Made by a program: the position numbers and the translations under genes. Below, piece by piece: positions 55,559 to 64,000 of a stretch of DNA of 64,000 nucleotides. Every line of letters starts with the position of its first letter. Positions within the stretch are counted from its first letter, which is position 1. Source of the stretch: Sulfuricurvum sp. (GTDB taxonomy: Bacteria > Campylobacterota > Campylobacteria > Campylobacterales > Sulfurimonadaceae). Location: the NCBI GenBank assembly GCA_030692765.1, contig JAUYUB010000006.1, forward strand, positions 1 to 64,000. The letters run 5' to 3'. Under the pieces are notes generated by a model. It saw nothing but the letters and a program-made list of their open reading frames with translations. It had not been told where the DNA came from and did no database searches.

Positions 55559-56559
55559 GACTCGAAAACATCCTCGCGCTAACCAAAGGGACGCTGTACA
55601 GTGATCCCAATGTCACGCTCTTTGAAAACCTCGCTTTTGAGGCTTCCAAAGTAAAACGAGGCTCTCTCTATGTCGCTTACGTAGCTGATGATATTCAAGA
55701 GGCACTCGCCAATGGTGCCTATGGAGTTCTCTTTGATAAGCCCACACAAATGGGTGATAAAGAAGTTGCCTGGATCAAAGTTGAATCGCTTGACGAAGCA
55801 CTCAAACGCTTGTTGCGTTTTTACTTACTTGAAAAAGAACTGCTGGTTTATGCATGTGATCCTATCACGCTGCATTTAGCCTCAGCAGTCTCTACACCTG
55901 CAAACTTCTGCTATGTAGAGGGAACGATGGCACAAGTGTGGGAAAAGCTTTATCCATTGGAAAAAAGATCCGTTGTATTGTATTCTCAAGCCCTCACCGA
56001 TCCTGAAATATTTATTGAAACATCTCAGCTTATCCGTGCACAAGAAAGTACCATTACCATTGTTGAACAAACTCTTTTTGAAACCTCCTTTATCCACAAT
56101 GACACTTTCTATGAGCGCCAAATGCTCTCACCTTTTTTCATCCCATATTTAGAACATCTACTCTTTTTCTTTACCTTTATGCGTATACAATTTCAACTCA
56201 AAAGCTTTGGGAAGATGGGTCATTTTATCCCGGTATTTACGAATTCTAGACTTGAGATAAAAGAGTTTGGAAGCAGTGAACGCGTTGTTATTTTTGAGCC
56301 ATTTCTAGAGCTCATTGATGAGCAAAGAGATTTTTTACACACGCAAGCCTCTTGGGCGAAATTGCTCTATTTCGTACCCGACACTATGCGTTCAAGTATC
56401 ACGATTGGAATGGATAATATTATATTCTACCGATATCCTGAAGAGATACTGACACTCTTGCAAACCAACGACTTTCATTTTGCACTCGTGGCAGGGGCCG
56501 ATAAAAGCATCCTAAACCCTACCCGCTCCTCCATGACACAGCTAGGATTTGATTTTTAG
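55555..56559 (+). CDS. Protein with Mur-ligase-like N-terminal domain, no ATPase core
   Basis: A 334-residue protein. Residues ~1-90 resemble the N-terminal UDP-binding domain of MurE/MurF (FEASKVKRGSLYVAYV, ANGAYGVLFD). The expected P-loop GTNGKT and the central ligase domain are missing; the rest is unrecognised, with several aromatic-rich helices (YLEHLLFFFTFMRIQF). It therefore probably binds a peptidoglycan precursor or similar nucleotide sugar but does not ligate. ATGA overlap with metG. It converges with the ygjP-like gene with a 4-bp overlap. Confidence 0.55.
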   Translation: MRLENILALTKGTLYSDPNVTLFENLAFEASKVKRGSLYVAYVADDIQEALANGAYGVLFDKPTQMGDKEVAWIKVESLDEALKRLLRFYLLEKELLVYACDPITLHLASAVSTPANFCYVEGTMAQVWEKLYPLEKRSVVLYSQALTDPEIFIETSQLIRAQESTITIVEQTLFETSFIHNDTFYERQMLSPFFIPYLEHLLFFFTFMRIQFQLKSFGKMGHFIPVFTNSRLEIKEFGSSERVVIFEPFLELIDEQRDFLHTQASWAKLLYFVPDTMRSSITIGMDNIIFYRYPEEILTLLQTNDFHFALVAGADKSILNPTRSSMTQLGFDF

Positions 56560-57194
56560 TGCATCCGAATCGATTTAAGTTCCTGTCGTAAAAGTTTTTC
56601 ATCCGCCAAAATAGTCCGTACCAAGTCATGAAAAGCTTTTGAATGATTCATGTGATGCATGTGTGCCAATTCATGCACGATGATATAATCCACATGCCGA
56701 TACGATAATTGCATCATCATCACGTTAAACGTCAATACCCCGTTGGAATCACAGCTTCCCCATCGGCGACGCAAGTTTTTATACCGTATCTCGCTTGGCT
56801 GCAAATTCATCTTTTGTGCGTAATGACGAATGCGTGAGGGAAGCGTTAGAAGTGACTCATTATGATAAAAGCGAGTGTAATATTTTTTTAAATCGGTATT
56901 CTTTCTACTTTTTTCAAGCGATTGTTGCAATTGCGGCAGTTGTTTTACAGGGACTACTTCCCCTCGAAACCAAATCGTTTCTCCTAAACTGTGTGTAGGA
57001 GTGGCATGCTCAAGAATCATCAATCTTGCATTAATCCAATCGGACCTTTCAATAAGTAAACGACGTACACGCTGTTCATCTTTGAGCGGTGTTCGCACCC
57101 TCACCTCACCCTCTTTTGTCAATGAGATGTAGGTATTACGATTGGCAGGAACATGAATATGCAAAAAAGAGGAATGCAGCGGATCAAACGGCAT
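56556..57194 (-). CDS. YgjP-like (DUF45) zinc metallopeptidase
   Basis: A 212-residue soluble protein. The zinc site [19 protein letters not shown] contains the HExxH-like core with a downstream third ligand, preceded by [21 protein letters not shown], the DUF45/SprT-like signature. Family substrates are unknown. It overlaps queC by 11 bp on the same strand. Confidence 0.8.
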   Translation of the reverse strand: MPFDPLHSSFLHIHVPANRNTYISLTKEGEVRVRTPLKDEQRVRRLLIERSDWINARLMILEHATPTHSLGETIWFRGEVVPVKQLPQLQQSLEKSRKNTDLKKYYTRFYHNESLLTLPSRIRHYAQKMNLQPSEIRYKNLRRRWGSCDSNGVLTFNVMMMQLSYRHVDYIIVHELAHMHHMNHSKAFHDLVRTILADEKLLRQELKSIRMH

Positions 57195-57852
57195 ACGCTA
57201 TAGGGTCCTTTTGTCCTGCCAGTTCAAACCCGCGTAAACGCAAGCGACAGCTGTCACATACACCGCATGCCTTGTCCTCGCTCTTGTAACAGCTCCATGT
57301 TAACTCTAACGGAACATGGAGCTTATACGCTTCTTGAACAATCTGTGATTTTTGCATATGGACCAGAGGCATTTCGATACGGATGCGGGTCGTCTCTTTT
57401 GTCCCCAGATTCGCTGCTTCTTGAAACGATTGAATAAATGCATCACGGCAATCCGGATAACCGCTGCTGTCTTCCTCAACAACACCGATAGCGATAACCT
57501 CACATCCCTCTTTCTCGGCGATGGCAGTAGCAATGCTCAAAAATATTCCGTTGCGAAAAGGGACATAAGTGATCGGAACACCCGGTTCGATTCCCTCTGT
57601 CGGTACATCAATGGAATGATCAGTCAGAGCTGAAGCACCGATGGTTTTAAAAAAGTCCAAATCAATCTCATAGCGTTCTTTTGTCCCTAAGGCATCGGTG
57701 ATCTTGCAAAATGACTCCAGCTCTTTAGAAACCGTACGCTGACCATAGTTAAAATGCAGTGCAACGATCTCATATCCACGCGAGTGCATAATATAGGCAA
57801 CCAGCGTCGAGTCCATTCCTCCGCTCATAATGCACAATGCTTTTTTATTCAT
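57184..57852 (-). CDS. queC: 7-cyano-7-deazaguanine synthase QueC
   Basis: A 222-residue ATP-dependent enzyme making preQ0, the precursor of queuosine. The N-type ATP-pyrophosphatase motif [12 protein letters not shown] is at residues 10-21 and the zinc-binding Cys motif ([18 protein letters not shown]) near the C terminus. No preQ1 riboswitch was seen in the short upstream spacer. It overlaps the ygjP-like gene. Confidence 0.93.
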   Translation of the reverse strand: MNKKALCIMSGGMDSTLVAYIMHSRGYEIVALHFNYGQRTVSKELESFCKITDALGTKERYEIDLDFFKTIGASALTDHSIDVPTEGIEPGVPITYVPFRNGIFLSIATAIAEKEGCEVIAIGVVEEDSSGYPDCRDAFIQSFQEAANLGTKETTRIRIEMPLVHMQKSQIVQEAYKLHVPLELTWSCYKSEDKACGVCDSCRLRLRGFELAGQKDPIAYAV

Positions 57853-57947
57853 CTATAACCCTTTGATGAAATTATAGCAAGCTTGATCCCTTTACCCTCA
57901 TTAAGCCACTTATACTCACTTCAAAATAACATGATAGAATTGCGCTT

Positions 57948-58214
57948 ATGAAACTAAGAGTCATACTATCAATACTTTTGCTTATCACAACAACATTTGC
58001 ATCTATCCATGAAGTAGAGCATATTACACATGCAGATGATACACCATGTTTTGTATGTCTGATAGGCGATAACTTATCATGTGGCGATGCCATTGAAAAA
58101 GTGAAAGAGGTTGAAACATTCAACTTTGAAAAGATAGTACAAAATACTCAAATCATAAAACTGCATGTAGAAGAAACTTCTAACCAAACCCGCGCACCGC
58201 CTGCTGTATCCTAA
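57948..58214 (+). CDS. Small secreted His/Cys protein
   Basis: An 88-residue exported protein: signal peptide at 1-19 (MKLRVILSILLLITTTFAS), then HEVEHITHADDTPCFVCLIGDNLSC with clustered His and Cys, which could bind a metal. Proteins of this style occur beside outer-membrane transporters for zinc or other metals in Campylobacterota. It stands 63 bp upstream of an outer-membrane protein gene on the same strand; a short leader of about 10-20 nt seems likely from the AT-rich -10-like TAGAAT. Function is inferred only. Confidence 0.6.
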   Translation: MKLRVILSILLLITTTFASIHEVEHITHADDTPCFVCLIGDNLSCGDAIEKVKEVETFNFEKIVQNTQIIKLHVEETSNQTRAPPAVS

Positions 58215-58276
58215 ACTCAAAAAATAAAACAAAAAACTTTACAAAAATAAAAAATATTATACATTAGGATATAAAA

Positions 58277-59296
58277 ATGCAAAAAAATTCACTCAATACA
58301 TTAACACTCATCTCTCTCTTGGCATCAGCGACGGCAACATCAACATGGGCTTGTAACGGTTCGCATGTTTTAGGTATTGGAGGCACACACACAGCCACTG
58401 GTTACACTGTATCGGCAAACACTATGGAAAAAGGAGGCTTTTATCTAGGTCTAAATGCTGAAACAATACGTAATAAAAGCCTCTCAGATTCAACTATACT
58501 AGCGGCTTTAAACAGTGGATCAGAGCATCTACACGCTATTGATTCTGTTAACTCATACGCTCTAACGGCCTCTTATGGGATAACAGATGATTTGACATTC
58601 AACTTACAACTTCCTTATGTCTCTCGTAAAGGGATTCGTGCTGGTGAAGTTAATGGTGGTGTAGCTGAAGTTCACCCTCATGATGACATTAAAGAGTTAG
58701 GTGATGCTTCAGCTCTTTTGCAATACAAAGTATATGATGATAAGTTCAAAGTTGCTCTTTTAGCAGGGATTAAAGCACCTACTGGAAAGGATAATGTCAT
58801 ATTTGAAGGTGAAGTACTAGAAGCCGATTTACAATCAGGTACTGGTTCATGGGATCTTTTCGCTGGTGTAGCTTTTACAAAAGACTATGAAAATTTTTCA
58901 CTTCACTCCGACTTACTCTATAAATCGAATAATAAAGGTGTAGGAAATAGTGAACTTGGAGATATTTTCACCTATAATGCAGCATTGTCCTATACCTTAG
59001 TAGATCATAAACCTCATGATTCTCTTACTGGATCAAAAGAAGAGAATCATTATGGATACTCTGTAGATACTTTTATTGAACTTAATGGTGAAAGAGCAGA
59101 TAAAGACCGTTTCAATAATTCAATAGCGAATAATACGGGACATCATATCGTCTTTGCAACGACTGGCTTACAAGTCACTACGGAAGATAATTACGCACTC
59201 ACTTTCGCTGTTTCAGTACCAGTGTATCAAAATATGCTTGGTGTACAAAATGAAGTAAGCTATAAAGCGATGATTGGTATTGGGAAAAGCTTTTAA
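58277..59296 (+). CDS. Putative outer-membrane transport protein (MetA-like/phenol-degradation-type barrel)
   Basis: A 339-residue exported barrel-type protein: signal peptide at 1-26 (ends TWACNG), then repeating amphipathic strands (DDLTFNLQLPYVSRKG, VALLAGIKAPTGK, FSLHSDLLYKSNN) and a C-terminal strand ending in Phe (AMIGIGKSF). Resembles the Phenol_MetA_deg/transporter group. The His-rich segment VAEVHPHDDIKELGD and the upstream His/Cys gene suggest a metal link. The substrate is unknown. Confidence 0.65.
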   Translation: MQKNSLNTLTLISLLASATATSTWACNGSHVLGIGGTHTATGYTVSANTMEKGGFYLGLNAETIRNKSLSDSTILAALNSGSEHLHAIDSVNSYALTASYGITDDLTFNLQLPYVSRKGIRAGEVNGGVAEVHPHDDIKELGDASALLQYKVYDDKFKVALLAGIKAPTGKDNVIFEGEVLEADLQSGTGSWDLFAGVAFTKDYENFSLHSDLLYKSNNKGVGNSELGDIFTYNAALSYTLVDHKPHDSLTGSKEENHYGYSVDTFIELNGERADKDRFNNSIANNTGHHIVFATTGLQVTTEDNYALTFAVSVPVYQNMLGVQNEVSYKAMIGIGKSF

Positions 59297-59309
59297 TAAC
59301 AATGATGAA

Positions 59310-59333
59310 ATCATGCTACAATTGTGGCATGAT
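59310..59333 (+). promoter_or_regulatory. 24-bp near-perfect palindrome spanning the ybeY start
   Basis: ATCATGC at 59310-59316 and GCATGAT at 59327-59333 are reverse complements, and the centre ACAATTGT is also palindromic; only one pair is a T-G mismatch. The second ATG of ybeY (59329) lies in the right arm. It could be an operator or an mRNA hairpin hiding the start codon. Confidence 0.5.
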
Positions 59334-59748
59334 AGATTTAGACAACCGAACCGAAAAAAACTATGATTTTGAGACCATAAAAGCGATTGCGACATCGCTA
59401 TCACCTCTTGAAGTCGAGTTAATCCTCACCCATAATGATGAGATAGCACAGATAAACAGGGAATTTCGCGGAATAGACAAACCTACCGATGTCCTGAGTT
59501 TCCCAAACGATCCGTTCCCTGGTGCACCGTTGGGGACGATTGTTATAAGCGTTGATAAGGTCTCAGAAATCGCAACCCAGCTAGGGCACAGCGAAAACGA
59601 TGAACTCACCTTGCTTTTTATCCATGGAATGCTTCACCTACTGGGGATGGATCATGAAGTAGATCAGGGTGAAATGCGTGTGCAAGAAGAGCTTCTTGTA
59701 CGGAAATATTCTCTTCCTCTAAGCCTTATTGTACGGACCAAAGAGTGA
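59329..59748 (+). CDS. ybeY: Endoribonuclease YbeY
   Basis: A 139-residue rRNA-maturation and quality-control nuclease. The zinc site HGMLHLLGMDHE (H-x3-H-x5-H) and the preceding FRGIDKPTDVLSFPND are diagnostic. The ATG at 59329 (MIDLDNRT) matches the usual N terminus; an upstream in-frame ATG at 59302 would add nine non-family residues. Its 3' end overlaps the convergent mrdA by 23 bp. Confidence 0.9.
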   Translation: MIDLDNRTEKNYDFETIKAIATSLSPLEVELILTHNDEIAQINREFRGIDKPTDVLSFPNDPFPGAPLGTIVISVDKVSEIATQLGHSENDELTLLFIHGMLHLLGMDHEVDQGEMRVQEELLVRKYSLPLSLIVRTKE

Positions 59749-61558
59749 GATTTGAATCTTTTGGCGGAGCTAATTTTATATAGCCCAGTTCTTGTAACTT
59801 ATTATAAATTCCCGATACGATTCCACCCGTTGCTTCACCACCATGTCCCCCATGCTCAACCAGAACTGTGACAACAAACTGCGGACTATCTGCAGGTCCA
59901 TACGTCGTAAACCACGCGTGAGAACGTTTTAAGTACTCCATACTGTATTCACTTTGACGATTTTTGACGCTTTGACCAATCCCTGTTGTTTGTGCAGTAC
60001 CCGTTTTACCCGCAATTGGGAATCGTGTAAATACATACGCTTTTGCCGTTCCCCTAGGATCATTACAGACATCGCGCATTGCACGTTGTACGATTGGTAA
60101 CTTTTGCTTCTCCAGTTTTGTTAAGACGTCATGGCCTTTGGGATTGTAAACTTTAGCACCTATTTTATAAGCTAAATGAGGAACCGGTAATGTCCCCGTA
60201 GCCATTAATGCCGTATATTGTGCAATTTGCATAGGCGTTGCCAAAAAATCACCCTGACCGATTGCAGTATTAAGAGTTTCCCCACGATACCATGGCTGTT
60301 TAAACTTCTCTTTTTTCCATTTACGACTGGGAACAGTCCCTATGAATTCGTTAGGTAAATCTATGTTAGTTTTTCTTCCAAGTCCCATTCGATTCAATCC
60401 AGCGGCCATACGTTCTATTCCTATATTCAAGCTTCCCTTGTAAAAATAATCATCACAACTTTGGGCAATTGCTTTTTCAACACTGACCCCACTGCCATGT
60501 CCTGTTTTACGCCAACATCGAAAAGATCGGTTCCCAAGTCGAAACGAGCCTGTACAATGAACATGTGAGCCTTCATTTAGAATGCCAGAAGAGACATAAA
60601 GAAGCCCTAATCCCGTCTTGATCGTTGAACCTGGAGGATACAAACCATTTACAAGCTTATTAGTAAAAGGGGCATCCACGCTGTTAATCAAATAACTCCA
60701 CTGCTGTGAACTTATTCCCTCAACAAAAGCATTTAAATCATACTCAGGATAGCTTCCCGCAGCATAAATGGCCCCTTTAGTATCCATAACAACTATTGCG
60801 CCGACCTTCTGCTCAAAAATGGTGTCAATGTAACTTTGCAATCGCATGTCGATATTAAGAACCAAGGTACGATTTTCTTTGGTGGTACTTCTGCTGATCT
60901 CTTCTATCTCAACATTGTGCGCATTTACTTTGATACGACGTTCACCCGCAACACCCTGAAGATAGCCGTTATAGTATTTTTCAATCCCGCTTTTCCCGAC
61001 ATGGCCTAAAAGTTTTAAGATAGGCTCTTTTTCAACCTCTTTTTGATTTGCTTTGGCGACATAACCAATAATATGAGAAGCCGAATTTCCATAGGGATAA
61101 AGACGTTTTGGAGAAGGAGATATTTTAATCGTTTCCCGTAAATTCATCAATGAATACAAAGGCATCATCGTCTCATGAGGAACAAAATCAACCACATCGA
61201 TGTAACTGTGATTGTAATAAGAATCTTGTTGTTTATAGGTCTTCAAAATCTTTATTGCATCTAAGGTGGGAATCATTGATAATAAATAGCCCACTTCTTG
61301 GTCTAAAAGAGTGGTATCTTTCCCCTTTGTCAGATGAGGAGCAAACGCTATTTTAAAGCCCAATTCATTGATTGCTATGGGCTCAAGATTTCGGTCAAGT
61401 ATTTCACCCCGAACCGGTGCCGAAAACTCTGTTTTTATACTATTATTTTGTGCCAGTATCTCATAATGTTCATTGGATTGAATGGCGAGATGATACACGC
61501 GTACGACGAGTGATATCCAGATCACTGAAAAAATTGCTAATAAAATTTTAAACTTCAT
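59726..61558 (-). CDS. mrdA: Penicillin-binding protein 2 (MrdA/PBP2)
   Basis: A 610-residue transpeptidase for cell elongation. One N-terminal anchor (about 5-22), a dimerisation domain (about 45-210) and the catalytic domain. The active-site motifs are SxxK in GSTIKTG (about residue 310), SxN-like SCD (IAQSCDDYFY), and KTG in AGKTGTAQT (about residue 516). It crosslinks peptidoglycan in the elongasome with RodA. ATGA overlap with the upstream small membrane protein gene. Confidence 0.95.
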   Translation of the reverse strand: MKFKILLAIFSVIWISLVVRVYHLAIQSNEHYEILAQNNSIKTEFSAPVRGEILDRNLEPIAINELGFKIAFAPHLTKGKDTTLLDQEVGYLLSMIPTLDAIKILKTYKQQDSYYNHSYIDVVDFVPHETMMPLYSLMNLRETIKISPSPKRLYPYGNSASHIIGYVAKANQKEVEKEPILKLLGHVGKSGIEKYYNGYLQGVAGERRIKVNAHNVEIEEISRSTTKENRTLVLNIDMRLQSYIDTIFEQKVGAIVVMDTKGAIYAAGSYPEYDLNAFVEGISSQQWSYLINSVDAPFTNKLVNGLYPPGSTIKTGLGLLYVSSGILNEGSHVHCTGSFRLGNRSFRCWRKTGHGSGVSVEKAIAQSCDDYFYKGSLNIGIERMAAGLNRMGLGRKTNIDLPNEFIGTVPSRKWKKEKFKQPWYRGETLNTAIGQGDFLATPMQIAQYTALMATGTLPVPHLAYKIGAKVYNPKGHDVLTKLEKQKLPIVQRAMRDVCNDPRGTAKAYVFTRFPIAGKTGTAQTTGIGQSVKNRQSEYSMEYLKRSHAWFTTYGPADSPQFVVTVLVEHGGHGGEATGGIVSGIYNKLQELGYIKLAPPKDSNLTLWSVQ

Positions 61559-62010
61559 CCGAAAATCGCAATCAGCGCAAATTCAATCGCCATGTAAAAA
61601 ATAACGTGCCAATCCATACTAGGCAACGGCAAGATCAATACACTGTTTGCCATCCCTAAAAAAAAAGAAAACCCAAAATAGGAGAATAACACAAATATCG
61701 CTTTGATACCCATCTGTGATTGGACTGTCTGTTCGAGCTTAGGCATTACATACTGGCATATGAGTGTAAAATAGACAATGGAAGAAGCAAACCAGTAGCC
61801 TTTTTCAGCTTCAAACATTAACAACATAATGGAAGCTACAATAACCGAAAAAAGGTCATACCGTCGTAATGCTTTATAATAAAAGAATCCTATAACTGCC
61901 AACATTGGTGGGAAAATAAGATAAATACTGCTGAGCGCGATGTAGATGCCAAATAAGGCGATCCACAAAAGATCGCTTAGAGAGTTTTTATAAGCGATAC
62001 TTCGTTGCAT
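61555..62010 (-). CDS. Small membrane protein in the MreD position
   Basis: A 151-residue protein with about four membrane segments (about 13-32, 34-52, 60-78 and 97-120 onward). It has no catalytic motif. Position directly before mrdA, with ATGA overlap, matches MreD-like proteins that recruit the elongation machinery, but the sequence is too divergent to be sure. The start at 62010 overlaps the acetyltransferase gene by 34 bp; a later TTG would remove the overlap. Confidence 0.55.
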   Translation of the reverse strand: MQRSIAYKNSLSDLLWIALFGIYIALSSIYLIFPPMLAVIGFFYYKALRRYDLFSVIVASIMLLMFEAEKGYWFASSIVYFTLICQYVMPKLEQTVQSQMGIKAIFVLFSYFGFSFFLGMANSVLILPLPSMDWHVIFYMAIEFALIAIFG

Positions 62011-62438
62011 ACAGGAAAAAGTTTACATTTAATACAATCAGCCCAAATTTTATGCTCGGGAATACTCTCTTTTGGAATTTCGATGAATCCTAATCTCTCA
62101 AAGAAATGCTTCTGGTACGTCAATGCCAATACTTCTTTAAGCCCCAACAGCAAGCCTTCTTGACATACTCTATTTACTAATTCACTCCCAATATTTTTTC
62201 CTCTGTAATCACTGTCAATAATCATTGATCGTATTTCTGCAAGATTAGGAGAATGGATATGCAAAGCACAAAATCCTACCAATTTATCCCCATCCATTGC
62301 AAGTGTATAAGATCGTATATTTGTTGCTATCTCATCATCCGTACGTGGCAGAATAACGCCGCTCTCAATCTCAGGGGCAACCAATAATTGCATCTGAGGA
62401 ATATCGACCAGTGTTGGTTTCTTATACTCAATCTTCAT
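61977..62438 (-). CDS. ArgA-like short GNAT N-acetyltransferase
   Basis: A 153-residue GNAT protein. The acetyl-CoA motif RGKNIGSELVNRV and KHFFERLGF lie in the usual places. The C-terminal Cys motif WADCIKCKLFPVC is typical of short N-acetylglutamate synthases that lack the amino-acid-kinase domain. It probably starts arginine synthesis by acetylating glutamate; this is inferred. The ATG at 62438 (MKIEYKK) has GGAG 4 nt upstream; a longer start at 62450 overlaps engB. Confidence 0.72.
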   Translation of the reverse strand: MKIEYKKPTLVDIPQMQLLVAPEIESGVILPRTDDEIATNIRSYTLAMDGDKLVGFCALHIHSPNLAEIRSMIIDSDYRGKNIGSELVNRVCQEGLLLGLKEVLALTYQKHFFERLGFIEIPKESIPEHKIWADCIKCKLFPVCNEVSLIKTL

Positions 62439-63048
62439 GCTGCTCCACATGGGTCAATAATTCATAAATTTTGGCAACCACTGCGTCCACACCGCGCTTT
62501 TTTGTGTTCGACACCATCAAAGCGTCCGGGAACTGAAGCTTGAGTTCATTGAGCTCTTTTTGATTCAATTTGTCAATTTTCGTAAAGACATTGAGAATAA
62601 ACTGGTCTTTACGGCATATTTGTTCCAAATACTCAGAGACCGAATGGTCTAGCTCCAAGTCAGGATGACGCGCATCGATCAGATGGACAAAAATACGTAG
62701 CTGCTGGCGCTGTGTAATAAAATCCGTTAGGTTACTCTCCCAATCCGTTTTCAGTGACTTAGCGACTTTTGCGTATCCAAATCCGGGAAGATCGACCAGC
62801 TTTGCTTCGAACTTCGTCCCCGTATCACGATCCATAAACTCCACATTAAAATAATTAATCAATCTTGTCTTACCCGGCGTAGAGGAAACTTTTGCCAATG
62901 ATTTTCGCTGAGTAAGGGTATTGAGAATCGAGCTTTTACCCGTATTGGAACGTGCCATAAAAGCTACTTCGTTTTGCAGCGGGTTCTCGGGAGAGAGGCG
63001 AATATGAGGAGCCGATGTCATAAAAACTGAATTAATAATTTCGATCAT
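62428..63048 (-). CDS. engB: Ribosome-biogenesis GTPase EngB (YihA/YsxC)
   Basis: A 206-residue GTPase. The G1 motif ARSNTGKSSILN, G3 DLPGFG and G4 TKIDKL are in the expected order. It helps assemble the large ribosomal subunit and is usually essential. Overlaps lptA and the acetyltransferase gene by a few bases, so all are likely translationally coupled. Confidence 0.93.
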   Translation of the reverse strand: MIEIINSVFMTSAPHIRLSPENPLQNEVAFMARSNTGKSSILNTLTQRKSLAKVSSTPGKTRLINYFNVEFMDRDTGTKFEAKLVDLPGFGYAKVAKSLKTDWESNLTDFITQRQQLRIFVHLIDARHPDLELDHSVSEYLEQICRKDQFILNVFTKIDKLNQKELNELKLQFPDALMVSNTKKRGVDAVVAKIYELLTHVEQHED

Positions 63049-63533
63049 TTCGACGTCCCTTTTTTAGTTTCATTGGCATCTTGAAGCGTAAAAACCATCA
63101 TTACCGGCTCATTATTCGCACTGTCAGCGCTTGCGTGTCCATGAATCGTATTAACAATAACTTTATCCCCTTTTACACGGCGAAAATCGTCTAAACGGAG
63201 TAAATCGACTTTTGTATAAAACTGGTACTCTTTCTCATTTGGCAAGTAGACCGCTCGCTGAGACTTTCCTCGGTACTTCTCTTTTAATTCCGTAACTATG
63301 TAAAAAGAGACATCTCCTTCAGCCACTATTTTGGTAGGTTTGCGGTTGCTGTCGGTATAAATCGTCACTTTTGAAGCATTCAACTCATCTAAGCCTTTGG
63401 TCACAACAACCTTACCTGTAAAAATAGAAACGCCCTTAGACTGGTCGGCTCTAAAATTTTCAGAGAGTACTTTAAGTTCTTCGCCATAAAGGCCAAAGAG
63501 GAAAAGTAAAGAGATAAAAATAATTATTTTCAT
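63045..63533 (-). CDS. lptA: Lipopolysaccharide-transport periplasmic protein LptA
   Basis: A 162-residue OstA-domain protein with a signal peptide (MKIIIFISLLFLFGLYG, cleavage near residue 17). The beta-jellyroll pattern (FRADQSKGVSIFTGKVVVTKG, KPTKIVAEGDVSF) is that of LptA, which bridges the inner-membrane LptBFGC complex to outer-membrane LptD. It is 15 bp after lptC and overlaps engB by 4 bp. Confidence 0.88.
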   Translation of the reverse strand: MKIIIFISLLFLFGLYGEELKVLSENFRADQSKGVSIFTGKVVVTKGLDELNASKVTIYTDSNRKPTKIVAEGDVSFYIVTELKEKYRGKSQRAVYLPNEKEYQFYTKVDLLRLDDFRRVKGDKVIVNTIHGHASADSANNEPVMMVFTLQDANETKKGTSK

Positions 63534-63548
63534 GGTTTAGTCTTTATA

Positions 63549-64000
63549 TTAATCTAATTGATAGCTTCCCGAAACTGCATTCGCGCTTACCGTATGACTT
63601 TTTGTATTTAACTGCAGTTGTGTACCGTTTACTCTATTACTGTTTTGCGTTATCACAAAACTTCCACGTGTAGAAACCAACGAATTAACCGTATCGTATT
63701 GTCCCTCATCGGAGCGAAACTGGAGTCCGTCCTCACGCACATAGTGAACATTCCCCTCTAACGAAATGATGTTGTCTTTATAAAGAACTTCGTTTGCGCT
63801 GATCGATTCAAAAAGGTCTTTGGAATTATTGCTGAATTTTGCTGATGAAACCTCATAGCGATCTTCAAAACGTTTTCCATGGTTACCTTCGAAAAAACGA
63901 TCGATCCCCGCACTGCTGATTTCATAAATAACAAACGATTCTAACTCAAATTCAGGAACTTCTTCTTTCGTCTCTTCTTTGAACATGGTAGGTTTAAAAT
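63549..64000 (-). CDS. lptC: LptC-like lipopolysaccharide-transport protein, 5' end outside window
   Basis: The frame stays open to the right edge (FKPTMFKEE), so the apparent ATG at 63986 is probably internal and the N-terminal membrane anchor lies beyond the window. The visible part has the LptC/OstA pattern (EVLYKDNIISLEGNVHYVREDGLQFRSDEGQYD, then NSLVSTRGSFVITQNSNRVNG) up to the stop. It receives lipopolysaccharide from LptBFG and passes it to LptA, which is encoded next. Confidence 0.75.
   Translation of the reverse strand, partial: FKPTMFKEETKEEVPEFELESFVIYEISSAGIDRFFEGNHGKRFEDRYEVSSAKFSNNSKDLFESISANEVLYKDNIISLEGNVHYVREDGLQFRSDEGQYDTVNSLVSTRGSFVITQNSNRVNGTQLQLNTKSHTVSANAVSGSYQLD

Noticed and set aside
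59302-59328. Upstream start for ybeY
   Set aside because: The added residues do not match the usual YbeY N terminus, which begins at MIDLDNRT.

Overview
The window reads as a chromosomal segment of a Campylobacterota (epsilonproteobacterial) sulfur/hydrogen oxidiser-type bacterium, most like Sulfuricurvum/Sulfurimonas. The reasons are the gene repertoire (Tat-exported superoxide reductase, RibBA with a degraded GTP cyclohydrolase half, short ArgA-type acetyltransferase, HQWRQPLN-type histidine kinase), the moderately AT-rich coding style and the compact ATGA-overlap operons. The genus is inferred from protein style only; there is no rRNA gene here. Coding density is about 95 percent, and no phage, insertion sequence or CRISPR array was seen.

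Layout. 1-10.6 kb: tail of a disrupted AsmA/YhdP-like gene, secA-lolC/E, lolA, a Tat-signal superoxide reductase, a YgiQ radical-SAM protein, then an arsenic locus (arsB divergent from arsI-arsR-arsC, with an ATCAA-N6-TTGAT operator between them) followed by a CDF metal exporter. 10.6-21.6 kb: a PAS/degenerate-GGDEF/PilZ protein, gltX-yggT-lytic transglycosylase, small conserved proteins, a parvulin, a bile-acid-symporter-family carrier, a DsbC-like protein, a beta-barrel-like protein and a membrane diguanylate cyclase. 21.7-33.1 kb: flgA-ubiX-coaD-tmk-hisS-(glutamate synthase-like)-speA-cysE, a COG3014/LpoB/glycine-zipper envelope trio, and ribBA. 33.2-33.5 kb: tRNA-Gln and two identical initiator tRNAs behind a perfect consensus sigma-70 promoter.

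33.8-45.9 kb is the most interesting part. It is a co-directional island of TonB-dependent receptor, PhoD-type phosphatase, second TonB-dependent receptor, PhoX-type phosphatase, a beta-propeller/phosphoesterase fusion, and a private exbB-exbD-tonB set. Three genes in it are preceded by arrays of a TGTAAT-like heptamer repeated every 11 bp, each ending exactly 10 bp before a -10-like hexamer. That is the architecture of PhoB-controlled promoters. The island looks like a phosphate-starvation system that cuts organic phosphoesters and has dedicated energised outer-membrane uptake.

45.9-64 kb: a frameshifted metallophosphoesterase, a FecR/OmpA/CHASE2-kinase operon next to a two-receiver diguanylate cyclase, mobB-fbp-(small Cys protein)-metG-(Mur-ligase-N-domain protein), ygjP-like and queC, a small His/Cys secreted protein with an outer-membrane protein, ybeY, and the convergent envelope operon lptC-lptA-engB-(argA-like)-(mreD-like)-mrdA running off the right edge.
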